From NCBI GenBank assembly GCA_040902535.1, contig JBBDXD010000014.1, forward strand, positions 42,111-106,110: a stretch of 64,000 bases of DNA, written 5' to 3'. Below the pieces are notes generated by a model that was not told the origin of the DNA, ran no database searches, and worked only from the letters and a program-made list of their open reading frames with translations. Positions 6,590 to 15,375 of the stretch are shown here, one piece after another. The stretch comes from Dehalococcoidia bacterium. Its GTDB lineage: Bacteria > Chloroflexota > Dehalococcoidia > DSTF01 > JACRBR01. Both the position numbers and the translations under genes were made by a program. Position 1 is the first letter of the stretch, and every line of letters begins with the position of its first letter.

Positions 6590-7555
6590 ATGGTGAAGAT
6601 CGTGGTGCTCGCAAGCTTCAACATGGACCTCGTGATGCGCACCTCGCGCCAGCCGGCGCCCGGCGAGACGCTACAGGGCGAGTTCGCGACGTACCTCGGC
6701 GGCAAGGGCTTCAACCAGGCGATCGCGGCGCGCCGTCTCGGCGCAGGCGTGAGCGTGATCGGTCGCGTCGGCGACGATGAGTTCGGGCAGCGCTTCCTGG
6801 ATGCGCTCGACCGCGAGGGCATCGACCGCAGGTGCGTATCCGTCGATCCGGAAGCCGGCACGGGCGTCGCAACGATCGTCGTCGACGGTGATGGCGAGAA
6901 CGCGATCGTGCAGGCGCCGCAGGCGAACACGCGATTGACCTACGACGAGATCGTTGCGGTTGCGCCAACCTTCGAGGTGCATGGCGTCAAGATTCCTCAA
7001 CCGCTCGCGGAGGCGGATGCGTTTCTTACTTCGCTTGAGTGCCCGGTCGAACTGGGTGAGTTTCTTGCGTCCATCCTGCACGACCTGCGCACGGGAGTAC
7101 CGCTGATCCTGAACCCCGCCCCCGCATCGCGCATTGAGAATCTCCCGGTACATCCATGGTCGGTGCTGGTGCCCAATGCCATCGAAGTCTCGACGATCAC
7201 AGGTCACGCACGCGTCGACGTCGCGAGTGGCCTCGAAGCGGCACAACGGCTCGCGCGCATGGAGACCGCCGACTCTATCGTGGTTACGCTCGGTCAAGAT
7301 GGCGCCGTGGTGGCAGACCACGGACGGCTGCTGCCCGTTCCGGCTTTCGACGTGAAGGTCGTCGATACTGTCGGCGCCGGCGATGCCTTCTGCGCGGCGC
7401 TCGCCGTCGCCATGGCCGAGGGCGCCGATCTCGCGGAGGCGGTGCGCTTCGCGAACGCCGCGGGAGCGCTCGCGACTACGAAGCACGGCGCAGAGCCATC
7501 GATGCCGCACCGGCACGAAGTCGAGGCGTTGCTCGCGAAGGGAGCCACCGTATGA
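6590..7555 (+). CDS. PfkB-family sugar kinase, ribokinase-like
   Basis: 321 aa, the normal length for ribokinase. The N-terminal PfkB signature GGKGFNQA is at residues 37-44, and the C-terminal signature DTVGAGDAF has the catalytic base Asp265. An NPAPA motif in the middle matches ribokinases. It phosphorylates a sugar with ATP in the cytoplasm; ribose is the best guess but not proven. Its stop overlaps the start of the SIS-domain gene (ATGA), so the two are translationally coupled and probably act on one pathway. There is no ribosome site before ATG 6590; see the -10 box just upstream. Confidence 0.85.
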   Translation: MVKIVVLASFNMDLVMRTSRQPAPGETLQGEFATYLGGKGFNQAIAARRLGAGVSVIGRVGDDEFGQRFLDALDREGIDRRCVSVDPEAGTGVATIVVDGDGENAIVQAPQANTRLTYDEIVAVAPTFEVHGVKIPQPLAEADAFLTSLECPVELGEFLASILHDLRTGVPLILNPAPASRIENLPVHPWSVLVPNAIEVSTITGHARVDVASGLEAAQRLARMETADSIVVTLGQDGAVVADHGRLLPVPAFDVKVVDTVGAGDAFCAALAVAMAEGADLAEAVRFANAAGALATTKHGAEPSMPHRHEVEALLAKGATV

Positions 7556-8184
7556 CGACATTCGATCCCGATCACGAACGGCACATCCTGCTCGCCCGAG
7601 AAGTCATCAAGAACGAGGCACGCGCGCTCGACGAGGCGGCGGCAAACATCGGCCATGACTTCGTCGAAGCGGTGGAAATGATCGCAACGAGCCATGGCGC
7701 GCTGGGCATCATAGGCGTCGGCAAGTCCGGTCACGTCGCCAGGAAGCTCTCGTCGACGTTCGCGTCAACGGGAACACCGGCAACCTTCCTCCACGCTGGC
7801 GATGTCGTACACGGCGATTTAGGCGGGCTGCACAAGGGCGATACCGTCATGATCATTTCGCACAGCGGCGAGACGCCGGAGATCGTCGCGCTGTTGCCGA
7901 TGGTGAAGCGCATGGACCTGCCCATCATCGCCATCACCGACGGCGCGCGCTCGACGCTCGCCCTGGTTGCGAACATCGTCGTCGTGCCGGGCAATGTTTC
8001 GCGGGCGGACCCGATCGGCCTTGCGCCCACGGCAAGCTCCGCGGCTGCGCTCGCCATCGGCGATGCGATGGCGTTGGCGGTCGCCCAGCATCACGGGTAC
8101 ACGACGGCTGACTTTGAGCATAAGCCAGGCGGCGCGCTCGGCAGGCTCATGGAGTCCGTGTACCGCAGACCCTCTGACGGTTAG
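7552..8184 (+). CDS. SIS-domain sugar-phosphate isomerase, KdsD/GutQ-like without CBS domains
   Basis: 210 aa. A single SIS domain carries the motifs IIGVGKSGHVARKL, HAGDVVHGDLG and ISHSGETPEI, the last a phosphosugar-binding Ser/Thr loop. The best match is the arabinose-5-phosphate isomerase family (KdsD/GutQ/KpsF), but the two C-terminal CBS domains of those enzymes (about 320 aa) are missing. Coupling with the upstream kinase by a 4-nt overlap suggests isomerisation of that kinase's product. Kdo synthesis, the usual KdsD role, is not expected in a cell without LPS. ATG 7552 is chosen for the overlap; a longer open frame upstream is only the kinase gene read in another frame. Confidence 0.8.
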   Translation: MTTFDPDHERHILLAREVIKNEARALDEAAANIGHDFVEAVEMIATSHGALGIIGVGKSGHVARKLSSTFASTGTPATFLHAGDVVHGDLGGLHKGDTVMIISHSGETPEIVALLPMVKRMDLPIIAITDGARSTLALVANIVVVPGNVSRADPIGLAPTASSAAALAIGDAMALAVAQHHGYTTADFEHKPGGALGRLMESVYRRPSDG

Positions 8185-8951
8185 ATGCCGTTTTCCTGCA
8201 GGAAGCTCACGACGGCTTCGTTGAACTGCTCAGGTTGATAGAGGTTGACGGCGTGCGCCGCGCCCTCGATCGTCACCAGGTGCGCGTTCGGCGCCTTCCC
8301 GGCGATGTACTCGCAGCCCGCCTTATAGCGCTGGTCGTCGGCGCCCCATACGACGAGTACAGGCACGTCGATCTTCTCGATGGCGTCGATCACCTTGGCG
8401 TCGCGCTGCGTGAGGATGCCCCGTCCAGCGAACGCCAACCCTGCCGCGGAACGCTGGTACTGCTTCGTGGCGTCGATCTCGATCCCGCGGCCGAAGCCCT
8501 CGAGTCCGCGCTCTTCAAACCGTTTGGCGTACCCGATCGAAAAGTCGTTCCAGCCGTCGCGCGCGTCGTCCTTGCGATATCCGGGACCTGTGTTGCACAG
8601 GACGAGCGCGCTGACCATCTCTGGATGCGCGACGTAGAACTCCAGCGAGATGTAGCCGCCCAGCGACAACCCGCCGATGACCGCCTTCTCGATCCCGAGG
8701 TGCCGCAGCAGTGCCGCCATATCTTCGACCGTGAGCTTCTCGGTGTAGGCCGCCTCGTCAGGCGGGCTGTCGGTGCCGCCGTGCCCGCGCATGTCCCAGG
8801 CGATCACGCGGTAGTCGCGCCAGCCTTCGAACTGCGGTTTCCACATCTGCAGCGTCGCTGCGTAGGCGTGCGTCAGCAGGATCGGTGAACCGTAGTGTGC
8901 ACCGTGCTCTTCGTAGTTGATGCGGATCCCGTTGAGGTCGACGACCGGCAT
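8181..8951 (-). CDS. Alpha/beta hydrolase
   Basis: 256 aa from the internal ATG at 8951, preceded by GGGGAGCG; the longer open frame has a non-homologous N-terminus. Alpha/beta-hydrolase landmarks: LTHAY (oxyanion side), the nucleophile elbow GGLSLGG (Ser96), an acid in WGADDQ (Asp205 or 206) and a catalytic His in GAAHAV (His233). It is closest in style to 3-oxoadipate enol-lactonase or proline-iminopeptidase-like esterases, but the substrate cannot be set. Its stop overlaps that of the SIS gene on the opposite strand (convergent). Confidence 0.85.
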   Translation of the reverse strand: MPVVDLNGIRINYEEHGAHYGSPILLTHAYAATLQMWKPQFEGWRDYRVIAWDMRGHGGTDSPPDEAAYTEKLTVEDMAALLRHLGIEKAVIGGLSLGGYISLEFYVAHPEMVSALVLCNTGPGYRKDDARDGWNDFSIGYAKRFEERGLEGFGRGIEIDATKQYQRSAAGLAFAGRGILTQRDAKVIDAIEKIDVPVLVVWGADDQRYKAGCEYIAGKAPNAHLVTIEGAAHAVNLYQPEQFNEAVVSFLQENGI

Positions 8952-9196
8952 GCGCTCCCCAACCGTTGCAACGCGCGAAGGTCTCGTGGCGCCGCATCTT
9001 CGCGTACAGGCGCCCGGCGCACAAACTGGCACGGCAACGGTGTTAGAGCGTGAGGCGTCCAAGCCAGCCAAGCGACGGCGGCAGCTTTGGCGGCGGGGAA
9101 ACGGGCGCCTTCGGAGACACGGACTGTCCCGGCTTTACCTTCCTCATCTTATGCACAGACTCGGCACGCTGCCCCGAATCTGAACGACGGCTGAGT

Positions 9197-9202
9197 TAAC
9201 AT
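9197..9202 (+). promoter_or_regulatory. -10 box TAACAT for a leaderless MidA mRNA
   Basis: TAACAT ends 6 nt before ATG 9209; there is no Shine-Dalgarno between. The 257 nt upstream (8952-9208) otherwise show nothing recognisable. Confidence 0.45.
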
Positions 9203-9208
9203 TCATCG

Positions 9209-10369
9209 ATGACCATCCACCCTTCCCGAGACGAATTCGCCTCGATCACGGAAAGCACACCTCTCGTCGACGAACTCCATGCGCGCATCGCGCGCCACGG
9301 GCCGATCACGTTTCGCGAGTTCATGGATGCGGCGCTCTACCACCCGCGCTACGGCTACTACATGGCCGGTGCCGAAGTGACGACGCGGGCCGGTGATTAT
9401 GTCACGAGTCCCGAGGTGCACCCCGTCTTCGGGACGCTCGTAGCGAAGCAAATCATCGAACTCTGGCGCGCCCTCGACCGGCCGGCAACGTTCACGGTCG
9501 TCGAAGCAGGCGCGGGCCGCGGCGCGCTCGCTCGTGACGTGCTGGTGCGGGCCGCACGGGAGCCCGATTTTGGCGATGCGCTCAGGTATCGAATCTGGGA
9601 ACGAAGCCCACGCGCGCAAGCGACACAACATGAGACCCTATCCGAAGCGGCGATGGATCATTACGTCGAGTGGAGCGCCGATTCTCCTCGTGACATCGTG
9701 GGCTGCATCCTTACGAACGAGCTGATTGACGCGTTTCCTGTGCATCGCCTGTTCCGGAGCGCCGACGGCTTGCGCGAAGTCTACGTAGCCTCCGACGGCC
9801 GTGGCTTCCGCGATCAGTTCGGCCCCCTCTCGGATCCGCGACTCACGGGGTACTTCGACGCACTCGGCTTGGTGCCCGGTATGGACTGCTACGCTGAAGC
9901 GAACCTCGATGCGCCCGCCTGGATCGCGGAGGTTGCGCGTTCGCTGCGCCGCGGTTACGTGCTGACGTTCGATTACGGATACGAAGCCGTCGCCCTATAC
10001 GCCCCCTGGCGCCGCGATGGCACACTGCTCTGCTTCTACCGCCAATCCGTTAGCAGCGATCCCTATCAGCGCATCGGCAAGCAGGATATGACGGCGAGCG
10101 TCGACTTCACGACGCTGCGCATGGCGGGCGAAACGGCCGGTCTCCGCACCGTCGGTATGACGGACCAGGCGGCATTCCTTGTGGGGCTGGGCATCGCCGA
10201 AGGCGTCGCCGCGATCGCGAACGATCGGTCTCCGCAGATCGAGGAGTACTTCGCGCGACGAAACGTTGTGCTGGACCTCATCGATCCGGCGAAGCTGGGA
10301 CGCATCAAGGTGCTCCTGCAGGGGAAGGACGCGCCGGAAGCGGCGTTTACAGGCCTCACTGATGCCTGA
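9209..10369 (+). CDS. MidA/NDUFAF7-family SAM-dependent methyltransferase
   Basis: 386 aa, typical for the DUF185/NDUFAF7 (MidA) family. Family signatures: ITFREFMDAALYHPRYGYY near the N-terminus, the SAM-binding VVEAGAGRGALARDVL, GCILTNELIDAFPVHR, and TFDYGYEA. Mitochondrial members methylate an arginine of a complex I subunit; bacterial members are much less studied, so a role in NADH dehydrogenase assembly here is inferred by homology. It overlaps the peroxiredoxin gene by 8 nt. Confidence 0.88.
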   Translation: MTIHPSRDEFASITESTPLVDELHARIARHGPITFREFMDAALYHPRYGYYMAGAEVTTRAGDYVTSPEVHPVFGTLVAKQIIELWRALDRPATFTVVEAGAGRGALARDVLVRAAREPDFGDALRYRIWERSPRAQATQHETLSEAAMDHYVEWSADSPRDIVGCILTNELIDAFPVHRLFRSADGLREVYVASDGRGFRDQFGPLSDPRLTGYFDALGLVPGMDCYAEANLDAPAWIAEVARSLRRGYVLTFDYGYEAVALYAPWRRDGTLLCFYRQSVSSDPYQRIGKQDMTASVDFTTLRMAGETAGLRTVGMTDQAAFLVGLGIAEGVAAIANDRSPQIEEYFARRNVVLDLIDPAKLGRIKVLLQGKDAPEAAFTGLTDA

Positions 10370-10832
10370 CGCCATCGAAGTCGGCGATCCGGCGCCGGAC
10401 TTCACCTTGCCCTCGACCGAAGGCGACGTATCACTGAGCGCGCTGCTCGGCTGCGGCGATCGCGTGGTGCTCGCGTTCTACGTCGAGGATGGCACGCCTT
10501 CGTGCCAGACCGAAGTTTCGCTGCTGAAGGATTCGTACGAACTGTTACGGGAGTTCGGTGCGAGCGTCGTCGCCGCGAGTGCGGATTCGCTCAAATCGCA
10601 TCGCGCCTTCGCCGAACGGTTGAACGGCGTGCCGTTTCCGCTGGCATCCGATCAGGACCTTATCGCCGCGCGTGCGTACGGCGTTGTGGACGAGGGCGAC
10701 CCGCGCCGCTCGCGGCGTGCGGCCTTCGTCATCGATCGCGACGGCCGTGTATTGCTGGCGCTCTCGCCATTTCAGCCCTCGAATCTCGCAAGCGCCGAGG
10801 CCATTTTCCAGGCGTTGGGTATGGAGACGTAG
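10362..10832 (+). CDS. Peroxiredoxin (AhpC/TSA family, BCP-like)
   Basis: 156 aa thioredoxin-fold peroxidase. The N-terminus (VGDPAPDFTLPS) and active-site region GTPSCQTE place the peroxidatic cysteine at Cys48 with conserved Thr45; the usual upstream Pro is replaced by Val. No second Cys is seen in the BCP resolving position (C+5), so it may be a 1-Cys type. It reduces peroxides in the cytoplasm. ATG 10362 overlaps the MidA gene; the longer frame upstream is a shadow. It converges with the DinB pair downstream. Confidence 0.85.
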   Translation: MPDAIEVGDPAPDFTLPSTEGDVSLSALLGCGDRVVLAFYVEDGTPSCQTEVSLLKDSYELLREFGASVVAASADSLKSHRAFAERLNGVPFPLASDQDLIAARAYGVVDEGDPRRSRRAAFVIDRDGRVLLALSPFQPSNLASAEAIFQALGMET

Positions 10833-10839
10833 GCCTGCG

Positions 10840-11298
10840 CTACAAGCCCTGCTTGAACACCAGGTAATCAAGATCGCCCGGCGACGCGCCATGCTCGGAC
10901 ATCACCCCTGCGATCTCGGAGCGATGCTGCGTAGAGTGATTGATCACCTGGAAGAGCGTCTCGCCGAGCGGCAGCCGGTGGTCGTATCCCCAGCGCTTCC
11001 ACCACTGCTCGGAACGGTGCCACCCCTCGTCCGTCAGCGCACCGAAGTAATCGCGCATCTCTGCGTGCGAAGCATCGAACGCCGCACGCAATGCGTCAAA
11101 CGTCGGCGGCTTCGCCTCTTCGAACTCGCTGCCGGTCCAATTGGAATGCCAGAATTGCTGGGTGCCAAGGAAGTGCGCAAACGCGCCGGCGAGAGCCGCA
11201 TATTGTTCGTCGGTAAGTGCACGCGCGGCTTCGAGGAGTTGGTAGTTCGCCCACTCGTTGTATGCGACGAGCTGGCGCGCGTGATCAGCGAGTCCCAT
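10840..11298 (-). CDS. DinB-family protein (four-helix bundle, putative metal-dependent)
   Basis: 152 aa DinB/YfiT-like four-helix bundle. Metal-ligand candidates are His42 (AHFLGTQQFW) and the NHSTQHR pair near residue 120, in the family's expected places. In related Gram-positive proteins this fold serves bacillithiol or mycothiol transferases or metal-dependent hydrolases; the substrate here is unknown. It is the second gene of a two-gene unit and overlaps its paralogue by 14 nt. Confidence 0.8.
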   Translation of the reverse strand: MGLADHARQLVAYNEWANYQLLEAARALTDEQYAALAGAFAHFLGTQQFWHSNWTGSEFEEAKPPTFDALRAAFDASHAEMRDYFGALTDEGWHRSEQWWKRWGYDHRLPLGETLFQVINHSTQHRSEIAGVMSEHGASPGDLDYLVFKQGL

Positions 11299-11791
11299 CG
11301 TTAGCCACCCATTCGTCGAAGAAGTACACGATGTCGAGGTCTCCCGGCGACCAGCCGTGGGCAGCGAGCATCATACCGGTTTCGCCGCGGTGCGCCGCCC
11401 CGTGATTGACGACGTGCGTCAGGAGCAACCCGAGTGGTCGTTCGCGCGCAGTCCCTTCGCTGTCGCGGTAGGCGACGACGCGCGACCACTCGTCGGGTGG
11501 CATCCGGTCGAGAAGGGCGTGCCAGCGTGGGTACGATGCGTCGAATCCGGCGCGCACACGATCCATGGTCGTCATATCCACCGGGTCGAGATGCAGGAGC
11601 GCGATCCGCTGATACCAGGTGATGTGCGCGACGAGCACGTGCGCCATGCTTCCACGGATGCTCTCGACACCTGCACCGCCGGCATCCTCGAGCAGCGACG
11701 CCGGAACGTGGGATGCTGCGTCGAAGATCTTCGCGTTCGCCCACTTGTCGTAGGCGAACAGCATTCGCGCGTGTTCAACCAGACTACTCAC
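11285..11791 (-). CDS. DinB-family protein (paralogue of the next gene)
   Basis: 168 aa with the DinB layout: an N-terminal helix (LVEHARMLFAYDKWAN), a His in MAHVLVAHITWYQR, and the C-terminal HxxxH-type motif NHGAAHRGE. It shares the start pattern (HARxLxAYxxWAN) and the end pattern (HGxSPGDLD) with the downstream gene, so the two are tandem duplicates. The start is a GTG with GGAG upstream. Function unknown; a thiol-dependent or metal-dependent transferase is likely by family. Confidence 0.8.
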   Translation of the reverse strand: MSSLVEHARMLFAYDKWANAKIFDAASHVPASLLEDAGGAGVESIRGSMAHVLVAHITWYQRIALLHLDPVDMTTMDRVRAGFDASYPRWHALLDRMPPDEWSRVVAYRDSEGTARERPLGLLLTHVVNHGAAHRGETGMMLAAHGWSPGDLDIVYFFDEWVANDGTR

Positions 11792-11940
11792 TGGCGCAAT
11801 CTCCGAATCCGTATCCCTGTTTCGGCGATTCTAACAACCAACAGCCGGCTGTGCTTCCGCCTGTGGGCGCCTAGAAGTTAAAATCATGCACCGTTTCCGA
11901 CATGCCACCGCGCGAGGGCATCGCACGCCGGAGGGAACTC

Positions 11941-12444
11941 ATGGCAAACGACGGCAATGTGACCGTCCGCCCCATCGACTTCATTCGCGACGAGGCGCCC
12001 CTCAAATCTTTTCTCGTCGAGCGCGATCGGATGCGCCTGGATCATCTAGAGCCCGCAGTGCAGGCCGGCGACTGCTTCGCAATGGTCGCAGAGGAGGACG
12101 GTCTGGCCATCGGGTGGGCCGTCGTGCACACGAATTTCCGCGAAGATCAGGACTGGAGCCCACCCGACGAGGACACGAAACGGTTCCAGTCGGGCGAAAA
12201 CGCATATCTCGAAAACATCGAAGTCGCTGCCGGGATCCGCGGCAAGGGCGTCGGTACGGCGCTGCTTGAAGCGATCGAGCACGAAGCGAAGAAGCGCGGC
12301 AAGCAGCGGCTCTGGCTCCACACCAGCGAGAACAACGTCATGGCGCACAAGGTCTTCGACCGCGGCGGCTGGACGCATGAGACGAGCGTGTATCCGCCCT
12401 GGAAACCGTCATCGCGCACGCGCGTCTACACGAAGGAACTCTGA
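11941..12444 (+). CDS. GNAT-family N-acetyltransferase
   Basis: 167 aa. The acetyl-CoA loop signature is IEVAAGIRGKGVGTALLEAI (motif A, R/Q-x-x-G-x-G/A), followed by ENNVMAHKVFDRGGW (motif B). ATG 11941 has GGAGGGA 6-8 nt upstream and is preferred to the upstream ATG 11902. A TAAAAT box at 11880-11885 could be its -10. The acceptor substrate is unknown. It heads a likely co-transcribed set with the small membrane protein, PhzF and nucleotidyltransferase-like genes. Confidence 0.85.
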   Translation: MANDGNVTVRPIDFIRDEAPLKSFLVERDRMRLDHLEPAVQAGDCFAMVAEEDGLAIGWAVVHTNFREDQDWSPPDEDTKRFQSGENAYLENIEVAAGIRGKGVGTALLEAIEHEAKKRGKQRLWLHTSENNVMAHKVFDRGGWTHETSVYPPWKPSSRTRVYTKEL

Positions 12445-12450
12445 GCGACC

Positions 12451-12663
12451 ATGTCTAAGACATTTCTTCGGCTGCTCATCGTCAACGCGGCCCTGCAGTT
12501 CTTTCTCACCCGGATACGAGCGGGGCGCGCTGAGGAGGAGGGCGCTGCCGAAGCGATGTGGATCCGCTATCCGATCACCGTTGCCATCAACGCATTGATC
12601 TGGACACTCATGTTCTCGACCCTCGGGCGGATCATTCGCCCGATGCGGTCGCGGAGAGACTGA
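12451..12663 (+). CDS. Small membrane protein, unknown function
   Basis: 70 aa. An N-terminal hydrophobic stretch (LLIVNAALQFFL) is followed by a charged loop and a clear membrane helix (YPITVAINALIWTLMFSTLG), with Arg-rich ends. It starts 6 nt after the GNAT gene and its stop overlaps the PhzF start (TGATG), which argues that it is real. No family recognised. Confidence 0.65.
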   Translation: MSKTFLRLLIVNAALQFFLTRIRAGRAEEEGAAEAMWIRYPITVAINALIWTLMFSTLGRIIRPMRSRRD

Positions 12664-13529
12664 TGCGCACCATCCGCCACGTCGACGCCTTCACGACGGT
12701 ACCGCTGGAGGGGAATCCGGCGGCGGTCGTCGATGGCGAGGACCTCTCGACGGACGTCATGCAGCGCATCGCGCTTAACCAACATCTGTCGGAGACGGTG
12801 TTCCTGCTGCCGCCGGAAGATCCGTCCAATCATGCACGCCTACGCATCTTCACGCCGGACACCGAGTTGCCCTTCGCAGGCCATCCCACGCTCGCTTCAG
12901 CACACGTGCTCGTGAGCGAGGGGCGCGTTTCACTGGCAGTTGGCGAGGCATTGCGGCTCGAAACCGGCGCGGGCGTCATTCCCGTCGAGATCGGTGCAGG
13001 TGAACCGCCGCGCTACACGATGACGCAGGCCAGGCCCGCGTTTCGGGATGCGACCGAGACGCGGGAGGAGATCGCGGCCTGGATCGGGCTGCGCCCCGAG
13101 GACGTCGTCCACGCCGAGCACGTGTCGACCGGGCTGTTCTGGCTGCTCGCGCAGATCTCGTCGCTCGATGCGATGATGCGCGTGCAGCCGGACTTCGGCG
13201 CGCTTGCCGGCAAGGAAATCTCGATCTTCTGCATCGGCGCCGAGCAGCCCGACGCACAGGTGCATGTGCGCACCTTCGCACCGGGCGCCGGCGTCACGGA
13301 GGATCCGGTCACCGGCAGTAGCAACGGCTGCATCGGCGCGCTCATCGCCCGGCTGGGGTTGCTGCCGCAGCGCGAAGGCGTCATCGAATACGTGGCGGAG
13401 CAGGGCATTGAGATGAAGATGCCGGGACGCGTGTTCGTGCGTTTGACGGGGACGGGCGACGAGATGCAGGTGCAGGTCGGCGGCTACGCGGTCACCGTGC
13501 TGCGTGGCGAACTGCTGCTCCCGGGCTGA
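12663..13529 (+). CDS. PhzF-family isomerase/epimerase
   Basis: 288 aa. Typical PhzF features: N-terminal VDAFTTVPLEGNPAAVV, the catalytic Glu in HLSETVFLLPP, TPDTELPFAGHPTLASAHVL, and the second-half repeat FAPGAGVTEDPVTGSSNGCIG. The family (diaminopimelate-epimerase fold) catalyses proton-shift isomerisations; only a few members make phenazine and no other phenazine gene is near, so the substrate is unknown. ATG 12663 is chosen for the stop-start overlap with the preceding gene. Confidence 0.88.
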   Translation: MRTIRHVDAFTTVPLEGNPAAVVDGEDLSTDVMQRIALNQHLSETVFLLPPEDPSNHARLRIFTPDTELPFAGHPTLASAHVLVSEGRVSLAVGEALRLETGAGVIPVEIGAGEPPRYTMTQARPAFRDATETREEIAAWIGLRPEDVVHAEHVSTGLFWLLAQISSLDAMMRVQPDFGALAGKEISIFCIGAEQPDAQVHVRTFAPGAGVTEDPVTGSSNGCIGALIARLGLLPQREGVIEYVAEQGIEMKMPGRVFVRLTGTGDEMQVQVGGYAVTVLRGELLLPG

Positions 13530-14125
13530 TGGCGCTCGCTGCGATCATCATCGCGACAGCGCGCGCCCCCTGGTCAGACGCAGCGATCGCACTCCTTCCG
13601 TGGAACGACGGCCAATCCTTGATCGAGTTTCACATCGCGCAGCTCAAAGCAGCGGGTGTCCGCGACATCGAAGTCGTGCTCGGACACGACGCGGAACGTG
13701 TGATTCCAGTCGTCTCGGGAGGAGACACCGAGCCGATCGTGAACGCGCTGTGGGAGCACGATGCGGCATCGTCGCTGCGCGCGGGCGCGGCGGCAGTCGT
13801 GCGGGGTACCACCGCCGCCTTCATCGTCGATGTGGCGGAGCCGCGTGCCTCCGCCGTCTTGCGCGCACTGATCGATGCGCACGCCGAAGGTGACTCAGAC
13901 GTCACGCTGCCAGGATTCGGGGGTATGCATGGGACGCCGCTCATCATGAGCGATCGTGCGCTTGCAGCGCTGCGCAACGTCCGCGGAAACGCCGATCAAT
14001 GGTCGATCGTCGAGCGGTTTCCCGATACGACGCGCGTGGTCGCCGTCGAGTCGGATCAGGGCCTGATCCGCATCGGCTCGCTCGATGACTATCACCGAGC
14101 GAAGCGTGCATTGGGTGCGGGCTAG
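13529..14125 (+). CDS. MobA/MocA-like nucleotidyltransferase, degenerate
   Basis: 198 aa with the outline of the MocA/MobA-type NTP transferase fold: LAAIIIATARAPW at the N-terminus, LLPWNDGQSLIEF, and a helix/strand pattern through VVLGHD. The usual glycine-rich AAGxSxRMG nucleotide loop is replaced by a sequence without those glycines and arginine, so catalysis is doubtful. It starts on the last base of the PhzF stop. It may be a diverged or regulatory member. Confidence 0.6.
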   Translation: MALAAIIIATARAPWSDAAIALLPWNDGQSLIEFHIAQLKAAGVRDIEVVLGHDAERVIPVVSGGDTEPIVNALWEHDAASSLRAGAAAVVRGTTAAFIVDVAEPRASAVLRALIDAHAEGDSDVTLPGFGGMHGTPLIMSDRALAALRNVRGNADQWSIVERFPDTTRVVAVESDQGLIRIGSLDDYHRAKRALGAG

Positions 14126-14141
14126 TGGGAACTACAGCTAG

Positions 14142-15338
14142 TCAGGCCGGCACAGATGCACTCGCGGGTAGCAGGCGCTGGAACAACTCGTTGCTCAGCA
14201 AGCGGCCCCGTCGCGTCAGGCGAAGATGCGTCGTCGTGCGTTCGAGGATGCCGTACCCCTCAAATTCGACAAGCAGGTTCCCGTGCACATCATCGACCGT
14301 CCCCCCATAGCGTCGACAAAACGCCGCCATGTCCACGCCATCGTTGAGCCGCAGCCCCAGGATGAGCGTGTCGGCAATCGAGAGCTCTTCGGTGATCGAC
14401 TCCGCACCGATCACATGCTTCATCGCCCCGCGCCCGTCCGACATCTCGTCCGCCGACTCGTCCACCAACTCGATGTAGCGGTTCGGGAGCAGCACGGTCG
14501 AGAAGCGTGCGCCGTTAAGGAATGAATGCGCGCCCGCGCCCAGGCCCAGGTACTGCCGGTTTCGCCAGTACACAAGATTATGCTCGCAGCGACGTCCCGG
14601 CAGTGACCAGTTCGAGATCTCGTACTGGTCGTAGCCGGCCCGAGCCATGCGGTCCAACGTCCACTCATAATGGTCGGCCTGCATGTCGGGGTCGGGCGCT
14701 GCGACGCGCCCGCGTGCGACATCGCGAGCAAGCGGCGTGCCCTCTTCGATCGTCAATGCATAGAGCGACAGGTGCTCGGGTCTCAGAGCGATCGCTTGTT
14801 CCAACGTCCGCTGCCAATGCTCGAGCGGCTGCTGCGAAAGGCCGTAGATAAAGTCGAGGTTGACGTTCTCGAACCCCGCTGCGCGTGCGGCCGCATACGC
14901 ATCGCGTGCCTCGGCGCCAGTGTGAATGCGGTCCAGCGACACCAGCTCCTCATCATCGAATGACTGGACGCCGATCGACAGGCGATTGAATCCAAGATCG
15001 CGTAATCCGCCCAGATATTCCGCCGTGAGGCTGCCGGGATTGGCTTCCAGTGAGATCTCGGCGGTTGGCTCGAAGGCGAAGATCCCGCGCAACCCCTCCA
15101 TCAGGTGGGCCATCTCCTCGACGGGCGCGAGGCTCGGCGTGCCGCCGCCGAAGAACAGCGTCCCGATCGTTCGCGCACCGACGGCATCCTTCCAGAGGGC
15201 TGCATCCTTCAGCAGCGACTGCGAGTATGCAGGGATCAGGTGGTCGTGGCCGGCGTACGAGTTGAAGTCGCAGTAGCCGCACTTCGCCGTACAGAACGGG
15301 ATATGGACGTAAAGCCCTATTGAGGCGTCGAGAATCAC
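14142..15338 (-). CDS. hemW: Radical SAM heme chaperone HemW
   Basis: 398 aa. The radical SAM cluster motif is Cys16-x3-Cys20-x2-Cys23 in YVHIPFCTAKCGYCDF, and the HemW-type fourth residue after the motif is Phe. FFGGGTPSL and the HemW C-terminal domain are present. HemW binds heme and hands it to respiratory proteins; it was long misannotated as oxygen-independent coproporphyrinogen oxidase. The start is GTG 15338, with a TAGGCT -10 box 5 nt upstream and no Shine-Dalgarno. Confidence 0.9.
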   Translation of the reverse strand: MILDASIGLYVHIPFCTAKCGYCDFNSYAGHDHLIPAYSQSLLKDAALWKDAVGARTIGTLFFGGGTPSLAPVEEMAHLMEGLRGIFAFEPTAEISLEANPGSLTAEYLGGLRDLGFNRLSIGVQSFDDEELVSLDRIHTGAEARDAYAAARAAGFENVNLDFIYGLSQQPLEHWQRTLEQAIALRPEHLSLYALTIEEGTPLARDVARGRVAAPDPDMQADHYEWTLDRMARAGYDQYEISNWSLPGRRCEHNLVYWRNRQYLGLGAGAHSFLNGARFSTVLLPNRYIELVDESADEMSDGRGAMKHVIGAESITEELSIADTLILGLRLNDGVDMAAFCRRYGGTVDDVHGNLLVEFEGYGILERTTTHLRLTRRGRLLSNELFQRLLPASASVPA

Positions 15339-15343
15339 GCTAC

Positions 15344-15349
15344 AGCCTA
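15344..15349 (-). promoter_or_regulatory. -10 box TAGGCT for leaderless hemW
   Basis: On the minus strand TAGGCT ends 5 nt before the GTG start of hemW; there is no ribosome site. One of several such start-proximal boxes in the window. Confidence 0.4.
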
Positions 15350-15375
15350 GCAGCCACGTTCGCCGGCGAGCAGGT

